Part shown: positions 1 through 8,187 of the stretch, piece by piece
Position numbering within the stretch: the stretch's first letter is position 1
How the letters are laid out: each line of letters opens with the position of its first letter
From: a filamentous cyanobacterium CCP2
GTDB taxonomy: Bacteria > Cyanobacteriota > Cyanobacteriia > Elainellales > Elainellaceae
Reading direction: 5' to 3'
Length of the DNA: 40,134 nucleotides
Assembly (NCBI GenBank): GCA_003003615.1
Contig: PVWD01000023.1
Span: 1-40,134, forward strand
Notes under the pieces: model-generated
Told to the model about the DNA's origin: nothing
The model's input: only the letters and a program-made list of their open reading frames with translations
Databases searched by the model: none
Program-made: the position numbers and the translations under genes

Positions 1-1371
1 GTTGAACAGACCCGCTACCGTTCAGGGCATCCAGCCATTGCCAACCTGGAGCGCAAAGTTGATGCTCTCAATGCTCTACTACAGGAACGGATTGGGCAAG
101 TTGTGAGCAACGGGGGGCCCGTTCCAACCGGAAATTTACAGCTCGGTGATCTTCAGCAAGGACTGATCTCAGATTTGGTGCGCTCAGAAGCAGAGCGGGT
201 TGGGTTATCGGAACGGCTCAGTTCTCTGTCCAATGCTCAGTCGGCTTATCGGGCAAGAGCAAATGCACTGCCTCGGTTAGAGGAAACGCAGCGAGAGCTA
301 GAACGTCGCTTGAAAGCAGCACAGACCACCTATGAAGTCCTTTTGTCCCGCTTGCAGGAAGTCCAAGTCGCTGAAAACCAAAACATTGGCAATGCTCGCG
401 CCCTCTCTTCGGCCATCGTTTCAGAACGCAGTTCTAACAGAAAGATGGGGTTGGCATTAGGAGGAGGAGTTGGGATCTTGCTGGCTGTGGCGGCCGCCTT
501 TGCAGCGGATTTGTTAGATCGTTCTGTGAAAACGCTCAAGGAAGTCAAGGATCTGTTTGGTTACACGCTCTTGGGGGTGGTTCCACTGCTGAATGGTAAG
601 CCCGTTAGGCAACGTAGTCATTTTGAGGGAACTGCTCATCCGATTCCGCGGGTGTATGTGCGGGAGTTGCCTTTCTCCTCTGCTGCGGAAGCTTATCAGA
701 TGCTGCAAGCAAACTTAAGATTTTTGAGATCAGATAAGGAAATTAAAACGGTTGTTGTAACGAGTTCAGTTGCACAAGAAGGAAAATCTGAAGTCGCCGC
801 TAATTTGGCAGCCTCAATGGCTCAAGTTGGACGGCGGGTACTGCTGGTGGATGCTGATATGCGTTATCCCGTTCAACACCACGTTTGGGATCTGGTCAGC
901 ACGATTGGACTGAGCAACGTCATTGTGGAACAGTTTGTTCCTGATGTCGCCATACAGGAAGTTGCTCCCAACCTCTATGCATTGCCGTCTGGCATCATCC
1001 CCCCAAACCCGATCGCACTGCTTGATTCCAAACGCATGGCTTCATTGGTTGAAGGATTTGCCAGAGATTATGATTTGATAATTTTTGACACTCCGCCGTT
1101 AGCCGGAAAGGCAGATGCGGCCATTCTTGGCAAAATGACGGATGGCATCTTGCTGGTCGTTCGTCCAGGGATTATTGATTCAGCCAGTGCCAATGCCGCG
1201 AAGGAATTCTTGAAACAATCAGGGCAGAATGTTTTGGGAATGGTGATTAATGGCGTAGATGTACGGAGTGAGCCTGACAGCTACTTTTACCACACCAGAG
1301 AGCGCGGTAAGCGAAATGTTGCTGCGCTTGACACAATCACAGACTCCATCCCAACCGAAGTTGAACGGTAA
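1..1371 (+). CDS. Wzc-like polysaccharide co-polymerase / BY-kinase, 5' end missing
   Basis: Inner-membrane chain-length regulator and tyrosine autokinase that works with the outer-membrane exporter in Wzy-dependent exopolysaccharide secretion. The frame is open from base 1, so the N-terminus lies outside the window; an internal GTG at 103 is not the real start. What is seen: a coiled periplasmic segment typical of Wzz proteins (HPAIANLERKVDALN near the left edge, then Arg/Glu-rich helices), a transmembrane stretch at about 450-520 (GLALGGGVGILLAVAAAF), then a P-loop kinase domain with a Walker A variant (SVAQEGKSE, about 769-795), Walker A' (VLLVDADMR) and Walker B (LIIFDTPP). The C-terminus has only a small tyrosine group (SYFYHTR) rather than a long Tyr-rich tail. 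The next gene, 77-20 bases downstream depending on its start, is the Wza-like partner, so the two form an operon. Confidence 0.93.
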   Translation, partial: VEQTRYRSGHPAIANLERKVDALNALLQERIGQVVSNGGPVPTGNLQLGDLQQGLISDLVRSEAERVGLSERLSSLSNAQSAYRARANALPRLEETQRELERRLKAAQTTYEVLLSRLQEVQVAENQNIGNARALSSAIVSERSSNRKMGLALGGGVGILLAVAAAFAADLLDRSVKTLKEVKDLFGYTLLGVVPLLNGKPVRQRSHFEGTAHPIPRVYVRELPFSSAAEAYQMLQANLRFLRSDKEIKTVVVTSSVAQEGKSEVAANLAASMAQVGRRVLLVDADMRYPVQHHVWDLVSTIGLSNVIVEQFVPDVAIQEVAPNLYALPSGIIPPNPIALLDSKRMASLVEGFARDYDLIIFDTPPLAGKADAAILGKMTDGILLVVRPGIIDSASANAAKEFLKQSGQNVLGMVINGVDVRSEPDSYFYHTRERGKRNVAALDTITDSIPTEVER

Positions 1372-1448
1372 AAACGCTGTTCCTTGGCTCAATGACAATC
1401 AAAACGCTGTGTGCAGATAATCCCTATTCAGTAAACATTGCTGCTACT

Positions 1449-2531
1449 ATGAGCAACCGTTTGAATCTCTCAAAGGCTTTTTATGCAGTTACCCTATCGT
1501 TAGTCTGTATTTCAGGTTCTCCTCTGGCTGCATTGGCTCAAACTGTGCCGAGCCTTGATGCTGAGACTAATCCAGATCTTGAAGTTGATATTCCCCCTGA
1601 GACTGTTTTTGAAACACCTCAGCAGTTACCATCTGATTACCTTTTAGGACCAGGTGATGAAGTTGAAATTACGGTTTTTGGGTATGAGGAGTACACTGGC
1701 AGAAAAGTGATCTTGCCGGATGGGACAATTAGTTTGTCTTTGATCGGCAGTATTGAGGCTGAAGGGCAAACAACCGATGAGTTGGCAGAGGAATTAACTA
1801 CTCAACTGGAAACCCTGTTGGTGAATCCAGTGGTAACAGTGAATTTGACCACGCTACGACCAGTTGTTGTACAAGTTTCTGGTGAAGTCATGCGTCCGGG
1901 TCCGCTACAGCTATCGGAGGGGATCACGCTCAGTGCAGCATTGGTTCAGTCTGGGGGCATTACCCAGAATGCAGATGTCCGTCAGGTCATCATTCGACGT
2001 AATGCGCCAAATGGTGAAGCGTCTACCATTACGGTTAACCTTTGGGACGCACTGAGTTCTGATGATGCCTACGCGAATCCGATTTTGCGATCGGGGGATT
2101 CGGTCTACATTCCCCGTTTAACCGCCGATGCTACGGTCGATCGCAGGCTACTTTCTCAGTCTAGCCTTGCTCCACAGTCCGTTCGGGTGAGAGTAGTGGG
2201 TGAAGTGAATAGCCCCGGTGAAATTGAGGTTTCTCCTAATAGCTCCATCTCCAGTGCAGTGGCGATCGCGGGTGGGCCAACGGAAGATGCTCGGCTGAGC
2301 CAAGTTGCTTTTGTGCGGATGAATGAAAGCGGTCAAATCGAGCGACAGGTCGTGGATCTGCGTGACCTAATTGATAATTACCAGGTTCAGGAAGGAGATG
2401 TCGTTATTGTGCCTAGACAACGATCATCTTCATTCCTCAATGTAGCAAGTCGATTTGTGATCAACCCGTTGGCTTCTGTAATCAATCTGTTTTTGGGTAT
2501 CGATCGGTTCGTAGATTCAGTCAATCGTTAG
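1449..2531 (+). CDS. Wza-like polysaccharide export outer-membrane protein
   Basis: Outer-membrane/periplasmic channel component through which the polymer leaves the cell, partner of the Wzc-like protein just upstream. The start at 1449 gives a clean signal peptide (n-region SNRLNLSK, hydrophobic core, then AALAQ/TVPS). An in-frame ATG at 1392 would put 19 polar residues before it; neither has a clear ribosome binding site, so 1392 remains possible. The mature protein begins with a Poly_export domain (DYLLGPGDEVEITVFGYEEY ... VKILPDG-like strand, about residues 60-140), followed by two SLBB-like repeats (VVVQVSGEVMRPGPL and VRVRVVGEVNSPGEI). The C-terminal tail NPLASVINLFLGIDRFV is amphipathic. 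Length of about 360 residues fits the family. A strong hairpin terminator follows 30 bases after the stop. Confidence 0.92.
   Translation: MSNRLNLSKAFYAVTLSLVCISGSPLAALAQTVPSLDAETNPDLEVDIPPETVFETPQQLPSDYLLGPGDEVEITVFGYEEYTGRKVILPDGTISLSLIGSIEAEGQTTDELAEELTTQLETLLVNPVVTVNLTTLRPVVVQVSGEVMRPGPLQLSEGITLSAALVQSGGITQNADVRQVIIRRNAPNGEASTITVNLWDALSSDDAYANPILRSGDSVYIPRLTADATVDRRLLSQSSLAPQSVRVRVVGEVNSPGEIEVSPNSSISSAVAIAGGPTEDARLSQVAFVRMNESGQIERQVVDLRDLIDNYQVQEGDVVIVPRQRSSSFLNVASRFVINPLASVINLFLGIDRFVDSVNR
2262..2269. repeat. HIP1 palindrome
   Basis: GCGATCGC inside the Wza-like gene; supports a cyanobacterial host. Confidence 0.85.
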
Positions 2532-2562
2532 TTAGTATACATTCTGAATTCTGAGTGAATAG

Positions 2563-2609
2563 AAATGTCCTCTCCTTTCTGAGTTCGCATCTTAGGAGAG
2601 GGCATTTTT
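2563..2609 (+). terminator. Intrinsic terminator after the Wza-like gene, possibly bidirectional
   Basis: A 14-bp stem (arms 2563-2576 and 2594-2607, AAATGTCCTCTCCT paired with AGGAGAGGGCATTT, one G-U pair) with a 17-nt loop, running into TTTTT at 2605-2609. It lies between the stop of the rightward Wza-like gene and the stop of the convergent leftward gene, so it may serve both. The U-tract on the minus side is weak. Confidence 0.85.
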
Positions 2610-2631
2610 ATCGTGTGGCTGTACCCAAAAT

Positions 2632-3561
2632 TTAGATCACTATACTTGCTCTTTTGAATAGAGCTTTGCTCCGTTGACGAATCCGCTTCAACCCATACTT
2701 GACAACATTCAGTTGGTAATTAAACACAGTTTGCCAATTCGTTCGGATTTGCCGGACTTCTCCTGTCGTAGCCCAGACTTTCAACCTCTCAACCTCACGG
2801 TGATAGACAGGATGTTCACTCCAAATATAAGCAAAGTGAACCACTGCGGGAGAAACGGCCCGCGAACCTTTCTTGAAGGTACACTTTCCGGCTAATGCAT
2901 CCATCTTGAGCTTGCCTCTCAGTCCAACAGGAGTTCTCATAATACTGCCATTGTCTTGAAATATGCTTTGCTGATGCATCTCCATTGATGTTGCTAGGAT
3001 TGGCTCTTCATTTGGCCCATCACCGCGAAACTCGGCGAATCCTAATTTGTCAAAATCTCGTAGGATTTCTCGGGCTGTTTTGTAAATAGAGCGAGCTGTA
3101 TCACTATCATCAAAATAGTAAATGCCGCCGTTAAATTTGGGTAATTTGCTCAATCTAAAACTTTTCAGAATGAAATCAACATTCAGGTAAGGATCTTTGT
3201 CGCCTGGCTTTAGGTGATATTTTCCACCCACCACTGCGAAGTTCTTTTCTGCAAAGGATTCAAAAACAAAACCAAGATCGCGAACAACAATACAATCGCT
3301 ATCAATAAACAGAGTTCGTGCGTAAGGGGAATACTGATCAAGATGAATTTTCTGCCTTACGTTTGAACCATATTCGGGCTTGTAAGGAATAAGCTGATCA
3401 AAGAGTTCCGCCAATTCTTTATCGTCTTGGCGATCGGTGACAATTGCCCGTGGAATATTTGGCGAATGGAGAAGCAAGGAACGCCCAAGCGTTTTTGCCA
3501 TTTCAATATATTTGGGTGCTCCATAAGCAAGGGTAATAATACCCTTTTCCATAGAAATCAT
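2632..3561 (-). CDS. GT8-like nucleotide-sugar glycosyltransferase
   Basis: Probable GT-A fold glycosyltransferase that adds one sugar to the growing repeat unit in the cytoplasm. It opens with a strand typical of the GT8 superfamily (GIITLAYGAPKYIEMAKTL), has the metal-binding DxD at residues 87-89 (TLFIDSDCIVV), the FNGGIYYF strand that matches the family's FNxG segment, and a late VVHFA segment. The acceptor and donor cannot be read from sequence. A GGAG seven bases before the ATG at 3561 supports this start; an in-frame ATG three codons later is less well spaced. It is the last leftward gene and converges on the Wza-like gene across a shared terminator. Its 5' side is a ~600-base spacer that carries repeat copy 1. 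Confidence 0.75.
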   Translation of the reverse strand: MISMEKGIITLAYGAPKYIEMAKTLGRSLLLHSPNIPRAIVTDRQDDKELAELFDQLIPYKPEYGSNVRQKIHLDQYSPYARTLFIDSDCIVVRDLGFVFESFAEKNFAVVGGKYHLKPGDKDPYLNVDFILKSFRLSKLPKFNGGIYYFDDSDTARSIYKTAREILRDFDKLGFAEFRGDGPNEEPILATSMEMHQQSIFQDNGSIMRTPVGLRGKLKMDALAGKCTFKKGSRAVSPAVVHFAYIWSEHPVYHREVERLKVWATTGEVRQIRTNWQTVFNYQLNVVKYGLKRIRQRSKALFKRASIVI

Positions 3562-4147
3562 ATTCTTACTCCATAAAGACTGCGCAAACTGACGTTAGAA
3601 TTCGATTCGTTCTCTACCGTTGGCCCTGAGGCAACCTCTCAATATAGAGACGATTTAAGTGGTAAAAGTTCTGATTACATGCCCTGCATCGGTGGAGGTA
3701 GTAAGTTGAAAAAACGTCCTTGCACAAAGGGACTTTGACTTTCCAAACATTGCTCCTCATAGAAGAAAATAGCAACTAGTCGGAAAAATATAAGGAAGAA
3801 AAAGGGGGTAAGACGAGTGGAAAACGGGGGGAAATCGGGGGTAGGCTTAGCTTAACAGATTGATCTCTTGTCTGCAACAGACAAATTGTTGACCGTGGGA
3901 TGCATGTCCTGTAGTCAACATTTACTGACAAACCGGAACGTTAATTAGTTAGCTGTTTTACCGTAGAAAGACAAACAATTTTCCTGCTTAATAAAGAAAC
4001 AGGATGAACACTAAGGATAAATTGTCTAATCTTCTGAAACTGCTATACAAAACGATAACGGAATTCTAATCTACGCTAGAAAAACCATTACTCAGATAAG
4101 AAATATACTTCTTTCCACTGCTCCTAATTCGTAAGAGCCAGCTGGGA
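3562..4147. other. Spacer upstream of the GT8-like gene, mostly repeat copy 1
   Basis: No credible coding region. Bases 3562-3750 contain no motif I recognise beyond the ribosome binding site of the GT8-like gene. Bases 3767-4140 are copy 1 of the dispersed repeat, and the insertion sequence starts at about 4148. Any promoter for the GT8-like gene should be here. Confidence 0.7.
3767..4140. repeat. Dispersed ~370-bp non-coding repeat, copy 1
   Basis: Matches 7801-8173 in the same orientation. The first ~166 bases (3767-3932) align without gaps at an offset of 4034 with only about seven differences; the remainder is more diverged (roughly three-quarters matching by eye). Conserved parts: three G-runs (3804-3808, 3826-3831, 3837-3841), a perfect hairpin TTGTCTG-CAA-CAGACAA (3868-3884), a second hairpin with GTTGAC/GTCAAC arms around ATGCAT (3888-3919), and a CCTG...CAGG motif near 3990. 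It contains no conserved ORF. It ends just before the left end of the insertion sequence. It could be a small mobile element, a structured RNA, or a duplicated intergenic region. Confidence 0.9.
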
Positions 4148-5400
4148 GGGTGACAAGGAGGTTACAACATCGAGCGAATCAGCGCCATAGCCTGGCCCCG
4201 TTGATGAAACAAGCGTTTTCCGGGTGAAAGTGCCAGCAGTGTCTCTACGGTTGCTTGGTAAGATTGCTCAAAGTTCACCCAAGCATAGGCATATAAACCA
4301 ACATAAAAATGACTGTGACGCAAAGACGCACCAACGACATCTTTTGACCTGGCAACGTATTTGTCAAGCTTGAGTTGCCACAGTTTCTTGCCTTCAAAGG
4401 TCGCTGCTCCATAGGCTAAAGTCATCGCCAATAGTAACGCCTGCAAGCGAGTTCCGCTCAAGCCCGTTTCTTCCAAGTGATAGCCACCGCCTTTGCAATC
4501 TCTAAACATCGCTTCGATGCCCATTCTGCGGCGATAGGCACTCATTGCCTCCTTAAAGCTGCCCAGATTCGTTAACACAAACCAGCCTTCTTTAGCACGT
4601 CGCTTACGGTATTGTCTCTTCCAGTAGGCTGCTAAATTTCATCCTCCAAAGCCGTGAGACTTGGTGACTTTGATGCCTTCAAAGTAAAGCATCATCCCAG
4701 GTGCTAATCCCAACTCGTTTAACTGCACCAAAACCCCGTCTTGGGTCTCAATGTATTCGTTGCATCGCAATCGTAAAGTGCAGTAGACTCGTTGGTGCTT
4801 CAGCCATCGCGCCAATCGTGCAGAACAAAACTCCCGGTCGCCCAGCACGACTACATCATAAGCTTTCAACTCGATTAAGGCTTTGAGCAATAGTGTCTTT
4901 TGTTGCTTGAAATTGCTACTGCCCAGATGGGGTAGGATGACCCAATAAAGGGGAATGCCCCGTCTATCTTTGATCCAGCTTACTGTCAGCAGATTGATGG
5001 ATTTCCACTGCGTTCGGTCGAGGGCAAGATAGACTCGTTGCAATTGAGGATGGCTTTGAGCGATCCACATCTGCCAAATCGGAAACCACAGCAGTTCCAG
5101 CTTTAATTGCGGTAGAGACAAAAAGCGTTGCAGCTTGCGTCGTCGGCTCTCTGCCAGAATCGGCAGGGGTAGGGTTGTAGCTAATGATTCGAGTTCAACC
5201 GTGCGCAGACTTTGTAACAGTTGGATCAGCAAGCTCAGTAATAGAAACTGAGCCAAACTCAATTGACCTTTGAGGTGAGTTTGGTAGAATTCAGGCATCT
5301 TTTTTAGATTAGGGGTCGGCGATATCAGCTTTGACCCTTTTTTTCTACCTCATTTGCCTGGACTTCCGATACTGCCTACCTTTAAACCTTTTTGTCACCC
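4148..5400. mobile_element. IS4-family insertion sequence, about 1.25 kb, inactivated
   Basis: Bounded by imperfect terminal inverted repeats. The left end reads GGGTGACAAGGAGGTT (4148-4163) and the right end, read inward on the minus strand from 5400, is GGGTGACAAAAAGGTT. It carries one transposase reading frame on the minus strand, broken by an in-frame stop. A target duplication could not be settled: GGGAG lies at 4143-4147 and GGGAG at 5405-5409, but the second is not adjacent to the inverted repeat. It inserted at the outer end of repeat copy 1. Confidence 0.85.
4162..5298 (-). pseudogene. IS4-family DDE transposase interrupted by an in-frame TGA
   Basis: Cut-and-paste transposase of the insertion sequence. 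Read from ATG 5298 the frame has the first catalytic Asp at codon 94 (LALDRTQW), the second at codon 154 (VVLGDREFCSARL) and, beyond the stop, the Glu at codon 262 inside a perfect YREK signature Y(2)R(3)E(6)K (YRRRMGIEAMFRDCK). The only lesion is TGA at 4639-4641 (codon 220, after SHGFGG). The frame on either side is the same, and the bases between the stop and 4578 translate well (NLAAYWKRQYRKRRAKEGWF), so this is a nonsense mutation, not a frameshift. The truncated product lacks the catalytic Glu and should be inactive unless the stop is read through. Confidence 0.88.
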
Positions 5401-5637
5401 CCTAGGGGAGAATCAGTAGTTATTGGACTGCTCATCAATCAATATGAGTTTGGATTATCTATCTAGTCGCCGATCCATACGTCTAGAACACTGCTGCAGC
5501 GGAGAATGTACCCCTACTAGATTCAATCTTCATTCCAAGGAGGTGGCAAAACGTGGCGCAGAGGCGTTCCTGAAACCATGAAGGCTTGGATGAGAGATGC
5601 TAACCAGAAACTATCGTTGCCGCTAAATAATCTCTAA
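5401..5637 (+). other. Short spacer with a possible C-terminal gene remnant
   Basis: Non-coding flank of the insertion sequence. An open stretch of about 38 codons (5522-5637, plus strand) begins right after a TAG, has no start codon, and ends with TAA immediately before the convergent stop of the 5638 gene. Its reading contains RGVPETMKAWMRDANQKL, which loosely recalls the C-terminal helix of some sulfotransferases (a Pro-Glu-Thr start and a late Asn-x-x-Leu). This is only a weak resemblance; it may be chance. Confidence 0.25.
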
Positions 5638-6474
5638 TCAGCTGTGATGAATTTCAAGTAAGCGAGAACGAATATATTCCCGTTCACCGTCATCAAATAA
5701 TTTGAAGAACTTGTTGGAATTGTCTTTTGAAATTGACTGATAGACAGTGGATTTCCAAGGTTCACTGTCAAGCACAATGCTTTTTGCCGCTGATTTGCGG
5801 TTTTGCATCATACTTTGATCAAATTCAACACCCAAAAAGTCACAAAGCTTCTCAAGGATTGCCTGCGGGTTGTTGACTAAGTTTTCGTAGACTACCAAGA
5901 TATGATTAGGTTGATGCGAGTAGCGTTGGCTAATTTGGATACTACTGTTCCAGCTTGTAATACACTCGTCTATATCCAGGGCACGCCCCCACTGTTCAGG
6001 ATATTGATTAGTTGCTTCATAGAGCGAGGCAACAACATCCTCTCCCTGACGGATGATGTGAATAAATTTTGCGTCTGGTATAACCTTTGTGATGTAGTCG
6101 ATATAGCGTAAATGTCCAGGGGTTTTTTCAATCCATATACTTTTACCTTGTTCTTTCGTAAAGTCGTCCAGAATCTGAGTAAAGGCTCGAACATATTGGA
6201 GGTTGAAGAGACCGAATCTTGGCAAATACTGCTTTCTATTCTCTTGTCCAATGTTACGAAGCAGAGACTTAAGCCGACCTCTTCCCCGGCGCGAAATGAA
6301 TTCTAATCTTCCTAAAGTTTCATTCCAAAACTTACTTTTGAAGCTAAGGTGCTTAAAAAAATGAGTTTCAGGAACCGATGCAATTTGTGGATGTGCTGCG
6401 AGCAGACTTTGAAGCAGAGTCGTCCCAGAGCGGGGGCAACCAACGAGAAAAACTCTTGATTTCATTTGATCCAT
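5638..6474 (-). CDS. Sulfotransferase family protein (Sulfotransfer_3-like)
   Basis: Predicted to move a sulfuryl group from PAPS to an acceptor, here probably a sugar hydroxyl of the exopolysaccharide. The 5'-phosphosulfate-binding loop is at residues 12-19 (GCPRSGTT, followed by LLQSLLAAHP). A WIEKTPGHLRYID segment near 114-126 and the 3'-phosphate-binding strand IHIIRQGEDVVAS at 138-150 fit the stand-alone bacterial family. The C-terminal part (LVVYENLVNNPQAILEKLCDFLGV) is the usual helix-turn that follows. Length of 278 residues is normal. No strong ribosome binding site precedes ATG 6474; an ATG three codons later is an alternative. It is one of four divergent sulfotransferases in the locus, and lies 115 bases downstream of the next one. 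Confidence 0.9.
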   Translation of the reverse strand: MDQMKSRVFLVGCPRSGTTLLQSLLAAHPQIASVPETHFFKHLSFKSKFWNETLGRLEFISRRGRGRLKSLLRNIGQENRKQYLPRFGLFNLQYVRAFTQILDDFTKEQGKSIWIEKTPGHLRYIDYITKVIPDAKFIHIIRQGEDVVASLYEATNQYPEQWGRALDIDECITSWNSSIQISQRYSHQPNHILVVYENLVNNPQAILEKLCDFLGVEFDQSMMQNRKSAAKSIVLDSEPWKSTVYQSISKDNSNKFFKLFDDGEREYIRSRLLEIHHS

Positions 6475-6588
6475 ATCTAGAATACGAATATCTTGCAGTG
6501 CTAAATCAGCTAATTTCGGTTAACTAGTTTGAGCACTTAGTCAATGCTTGGCGGCCAAATTTTACTTAACTATAAAAACAAATGAATT

Positions 6589-7428
6589 TCAACTATCAAA
6601 TTGGTATCCTTCTAGAAATTCAAAGTTCTTTGCCTTTAATTCAACCAGTCGGATCAGATCGTTTGTCCAATCCACATCAAGCCGACTCTTATGAGGAGAA
6701 TTTTTGACAATGCTGGCACAATCTCGCAAATATTCACTTGTATAGTCGATATCCAAAAATTCAATTAGTTGCTTCATTCCCATCTGTGGATCTTCAACAA
6801 ATGTTTCATGCCGAATGTCTATAATTTCGGTCTCATCAACCATTTCTTTGATATCAGCAACCCCTTGACATAAGAAGAAATATACCTCAATTGCTTCAGA
6901 AAGAGATTTGCTACTTCTACTACACCTCCTATAAATGGTACTGATATTGTCGTAGGGATTTCGTAAAACGTGGATAACCTTTACCCTAGTCTTTAGTGTC
7001 GACTTTAGCTTTTCAAGCAGACTTGGATTTCTTGCCAATCTCTCTGTAGTCACCCTACCCTTCTTATCACCAATTACACACAACTCCTTAAAACTTCCTT
7101 GATACTGATTAGGAACAACATACTTGTAATCAGTCCATTCTCTACCATTCTGCGTAAAGTTCTTATCATTCCTTAGAATCAATGAGAAAAGCTGATTTTT
7201 GCTGAAGCCAGATTCGAGAAACCCCAAAGCATCTAGCTCATGAGAAATGACCGCATTGGGATGAGCATCTAGTAAAGAACCCAAAAGGCTATGTCCACTT
7301 CGTGGGTAACCGATAAACATACAGTATGTTCCGATGCTATTGAATAAACTTCGATTTCTGAAGCCTTCATACAGCGACGTTAGATAAGCGAGCTTCTTAC
7401 CTTTTTGCTCATATCTGTAAGCTGTCAT
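6589..7428 (-). CDS. Sulfotransferase family protein, second
   Basis: Predicted PAPS-dependent sulfotransferase. From ATG 7428 the PAPS loop is residues 40-47 (GYPRSGHS, then LLGSLLDAHP), with a VIGDKKG segment near 119-124 and the 3'-phosphate strand VIHVLRNPYDNIS at 151-163; ETFVEDPQMGMKQLIEFLDI matches the conserved late helix. A Ser-His replaces the usual Thr-Thr/Ser after the Gly of the loop, a known variant in this superfamily. The start is chosen at 7428 because GGAGGAG lies eight to ten bases upstream; a GTG at 7437 sits directly on that site and is unlikely. Sequence is clearly different from the 5638 gene outside the motifs, so the two probably act on different positions or sugars. 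Confidence 0.87.
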   Translation of the reverse strand: MTAYRYEQKGKKLAYLTSLYEGFRNRSLFNSIGTYCMFIGYPRSGHSLLGSLLDAHPNAVISHELDALGFLESGFSKNQLFSLILRNDKNFTQNGREWTDYKYVVPNQYQGSFKELCVIGDKKGRVTTERLARNPSLLEKLKSTLKTRVKVIHVLRNPYDNISTIYRRCSRSSKSLSEAIEVYFFLCQGVADIKEMVDETEIIDIRHETFVEDPQMGMKQLIEFLDIDYTSEYLRDCASIVKNSPHKSRLDVDWTNDLIRLVELKAKNFEFLEGYQFDS

Positions 7429-7504
7429 TACTTTCACTCCTCCTAATTAGAAACAGCAATATAACTATCATCTACAACAATCGTGGCGTGGCTCAACAGT
7501 ATAA

Positions 7505-7796
7505 AGTCACTATATCGATGAACACAGATTCAATAAAAAAGCTATTCAGAAGCATCTTCTTGCGAGACCAGTTACTTTAAGGGGAAGTATTGCTTATTCA
7601 TTTAACGCCGATCCATCTAATTACTGTCACTGGGTGTGGCGGACGCTGTCAATGCTCAGAACCAACAATGAGCTTTACGGATTAGATGCAATAGACTTTA
7701 CCTGTATTGGTCAATCTCCATTTGCAAATTCTTATCAAGAAAGTCCAGTACAAGCAGACACTCCCCTGCAAAAAGCGATCAAACACGCTCCTTATG
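7505..7796 (+). pseudogene. Fragment of a GT61 (DUF563) glycosyltransferase gene
   Basis: About 97 codons in one frame, opposite in strand to the neighbours, without a start codon and preceded by an in-frame TAA at 7502. The reading closely follows the middle of the intact GT61 gene at 16096-17292. IDEHRFNKKAIQKHLLARP aligns with IDEHSIQFNKLPIRKKVLSKA, DPSNYCHWVWRTLSMLR with DPSNYYHWMCRTLPLLR, and GLDAIDFTCIGQSPF with GLDAIDFFYVGQSPF. Similarity continues through QESPVQADTPLQKAIK and stops at the edge of repeat copy 2, where the frame runs into a TAG at 7811. The conserved His-Trp pair of the family is kept. Neither terminal part of the enzyme is present, so it cannot be active. It is a relic of a second GT61 gene, not a recent exact duplicate. 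Confidence 0.88.
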
Positions 7797-7800
7797 GAAA

Positions 7801-8173
7801 AAATAGCAACTAGTCGGAAAAAAAAAAGGAAGAAAAAGGGGGTAAGACGAGTGGAGATCGGGGGGAAATCGGGGGTGATCTTAGCTTAACAGATTGATCT
7901 CTTGTCTGCAACAGACAAATTGTTGACCGTGGGATGCATGTCCTGTAGTCAACATTTACTGACAAACAAGAATGCTGATCGATTGGCTACTTTACCGTAG
8001 AAAGACAATAAATTTTCCTGCTCAGTGAAGAAGCAGGACAAGTCCCAAAGATAAATTGAGCCAATCTTCTAAAACTGGCACACAAAACGAAAATGGACTT
8101 CTAATCTACGCTAAAAGAGCCGCTACTCAGATGAAATATATTTCCTTCCACTGGTCTCAATTCCGCAAGCTCC
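7801..8173. repeat. Dispersed ~370-bp non-coding repeat, copy 2
   Basis: Same orientation as copy 1 at 3767. It keeps the G-runs (7838-7842, 7860-7865, 7871-7875), the perfect TTGTCTG-CAA-CAGACAA hairpin (7902-7918), the GTTGAC/GTCAAC hairpin (7922-7953) and a CCTGCT...AGCAGG hairpin near 8025. It starts exactly where the GT61 fragment loses homology and ends about 15 bases before the stop of the convergently placed lyase gene. Weak similarity to copy 1 may reach leftward to about 7785 (GCTCCT). Confidence 0.9.
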
Positions 8174-8187
8174 ACGAGAACGAGAGT

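Larger units (their letters stand above)
7438..8187. other. Rearranged spacer: GT61 fragment plus repeat copy 2
   Basis: The spacer between the second sulfotransferase and the lyase. From left to right it holds the 5' region of the sulfotransferase with its GGAGGAG site (7429-7445), a truncated GT61 fragment on the plus strand (7505-7796) and repeat copy 2 (7801-8173). The 14 bases to the lyase stop carry nothing recognisable. Confidence 0.75.

Noticed and set aside
3980-4002. CCTG...CAGG hairpin in the repeat as a terminator
   Set aside because: The stem has a mismatch in each copy at a different place and no U-tract follows; kept only as part of the repeat description.
4143-5409. GGGAG on both sides of the IS as a target-site duplication
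   Set aside because: The right copy is five bases away from the end of the inverted repeat, so the match may be chance.
7707-7889. Plus-strand ORF of 60 codons rich in Lys and Arg across the repeat
   Set aside because: It lies in a different frame from the GT61 fragment, runs through the purine-rich repeat, and is not kept in repeat copy 1.
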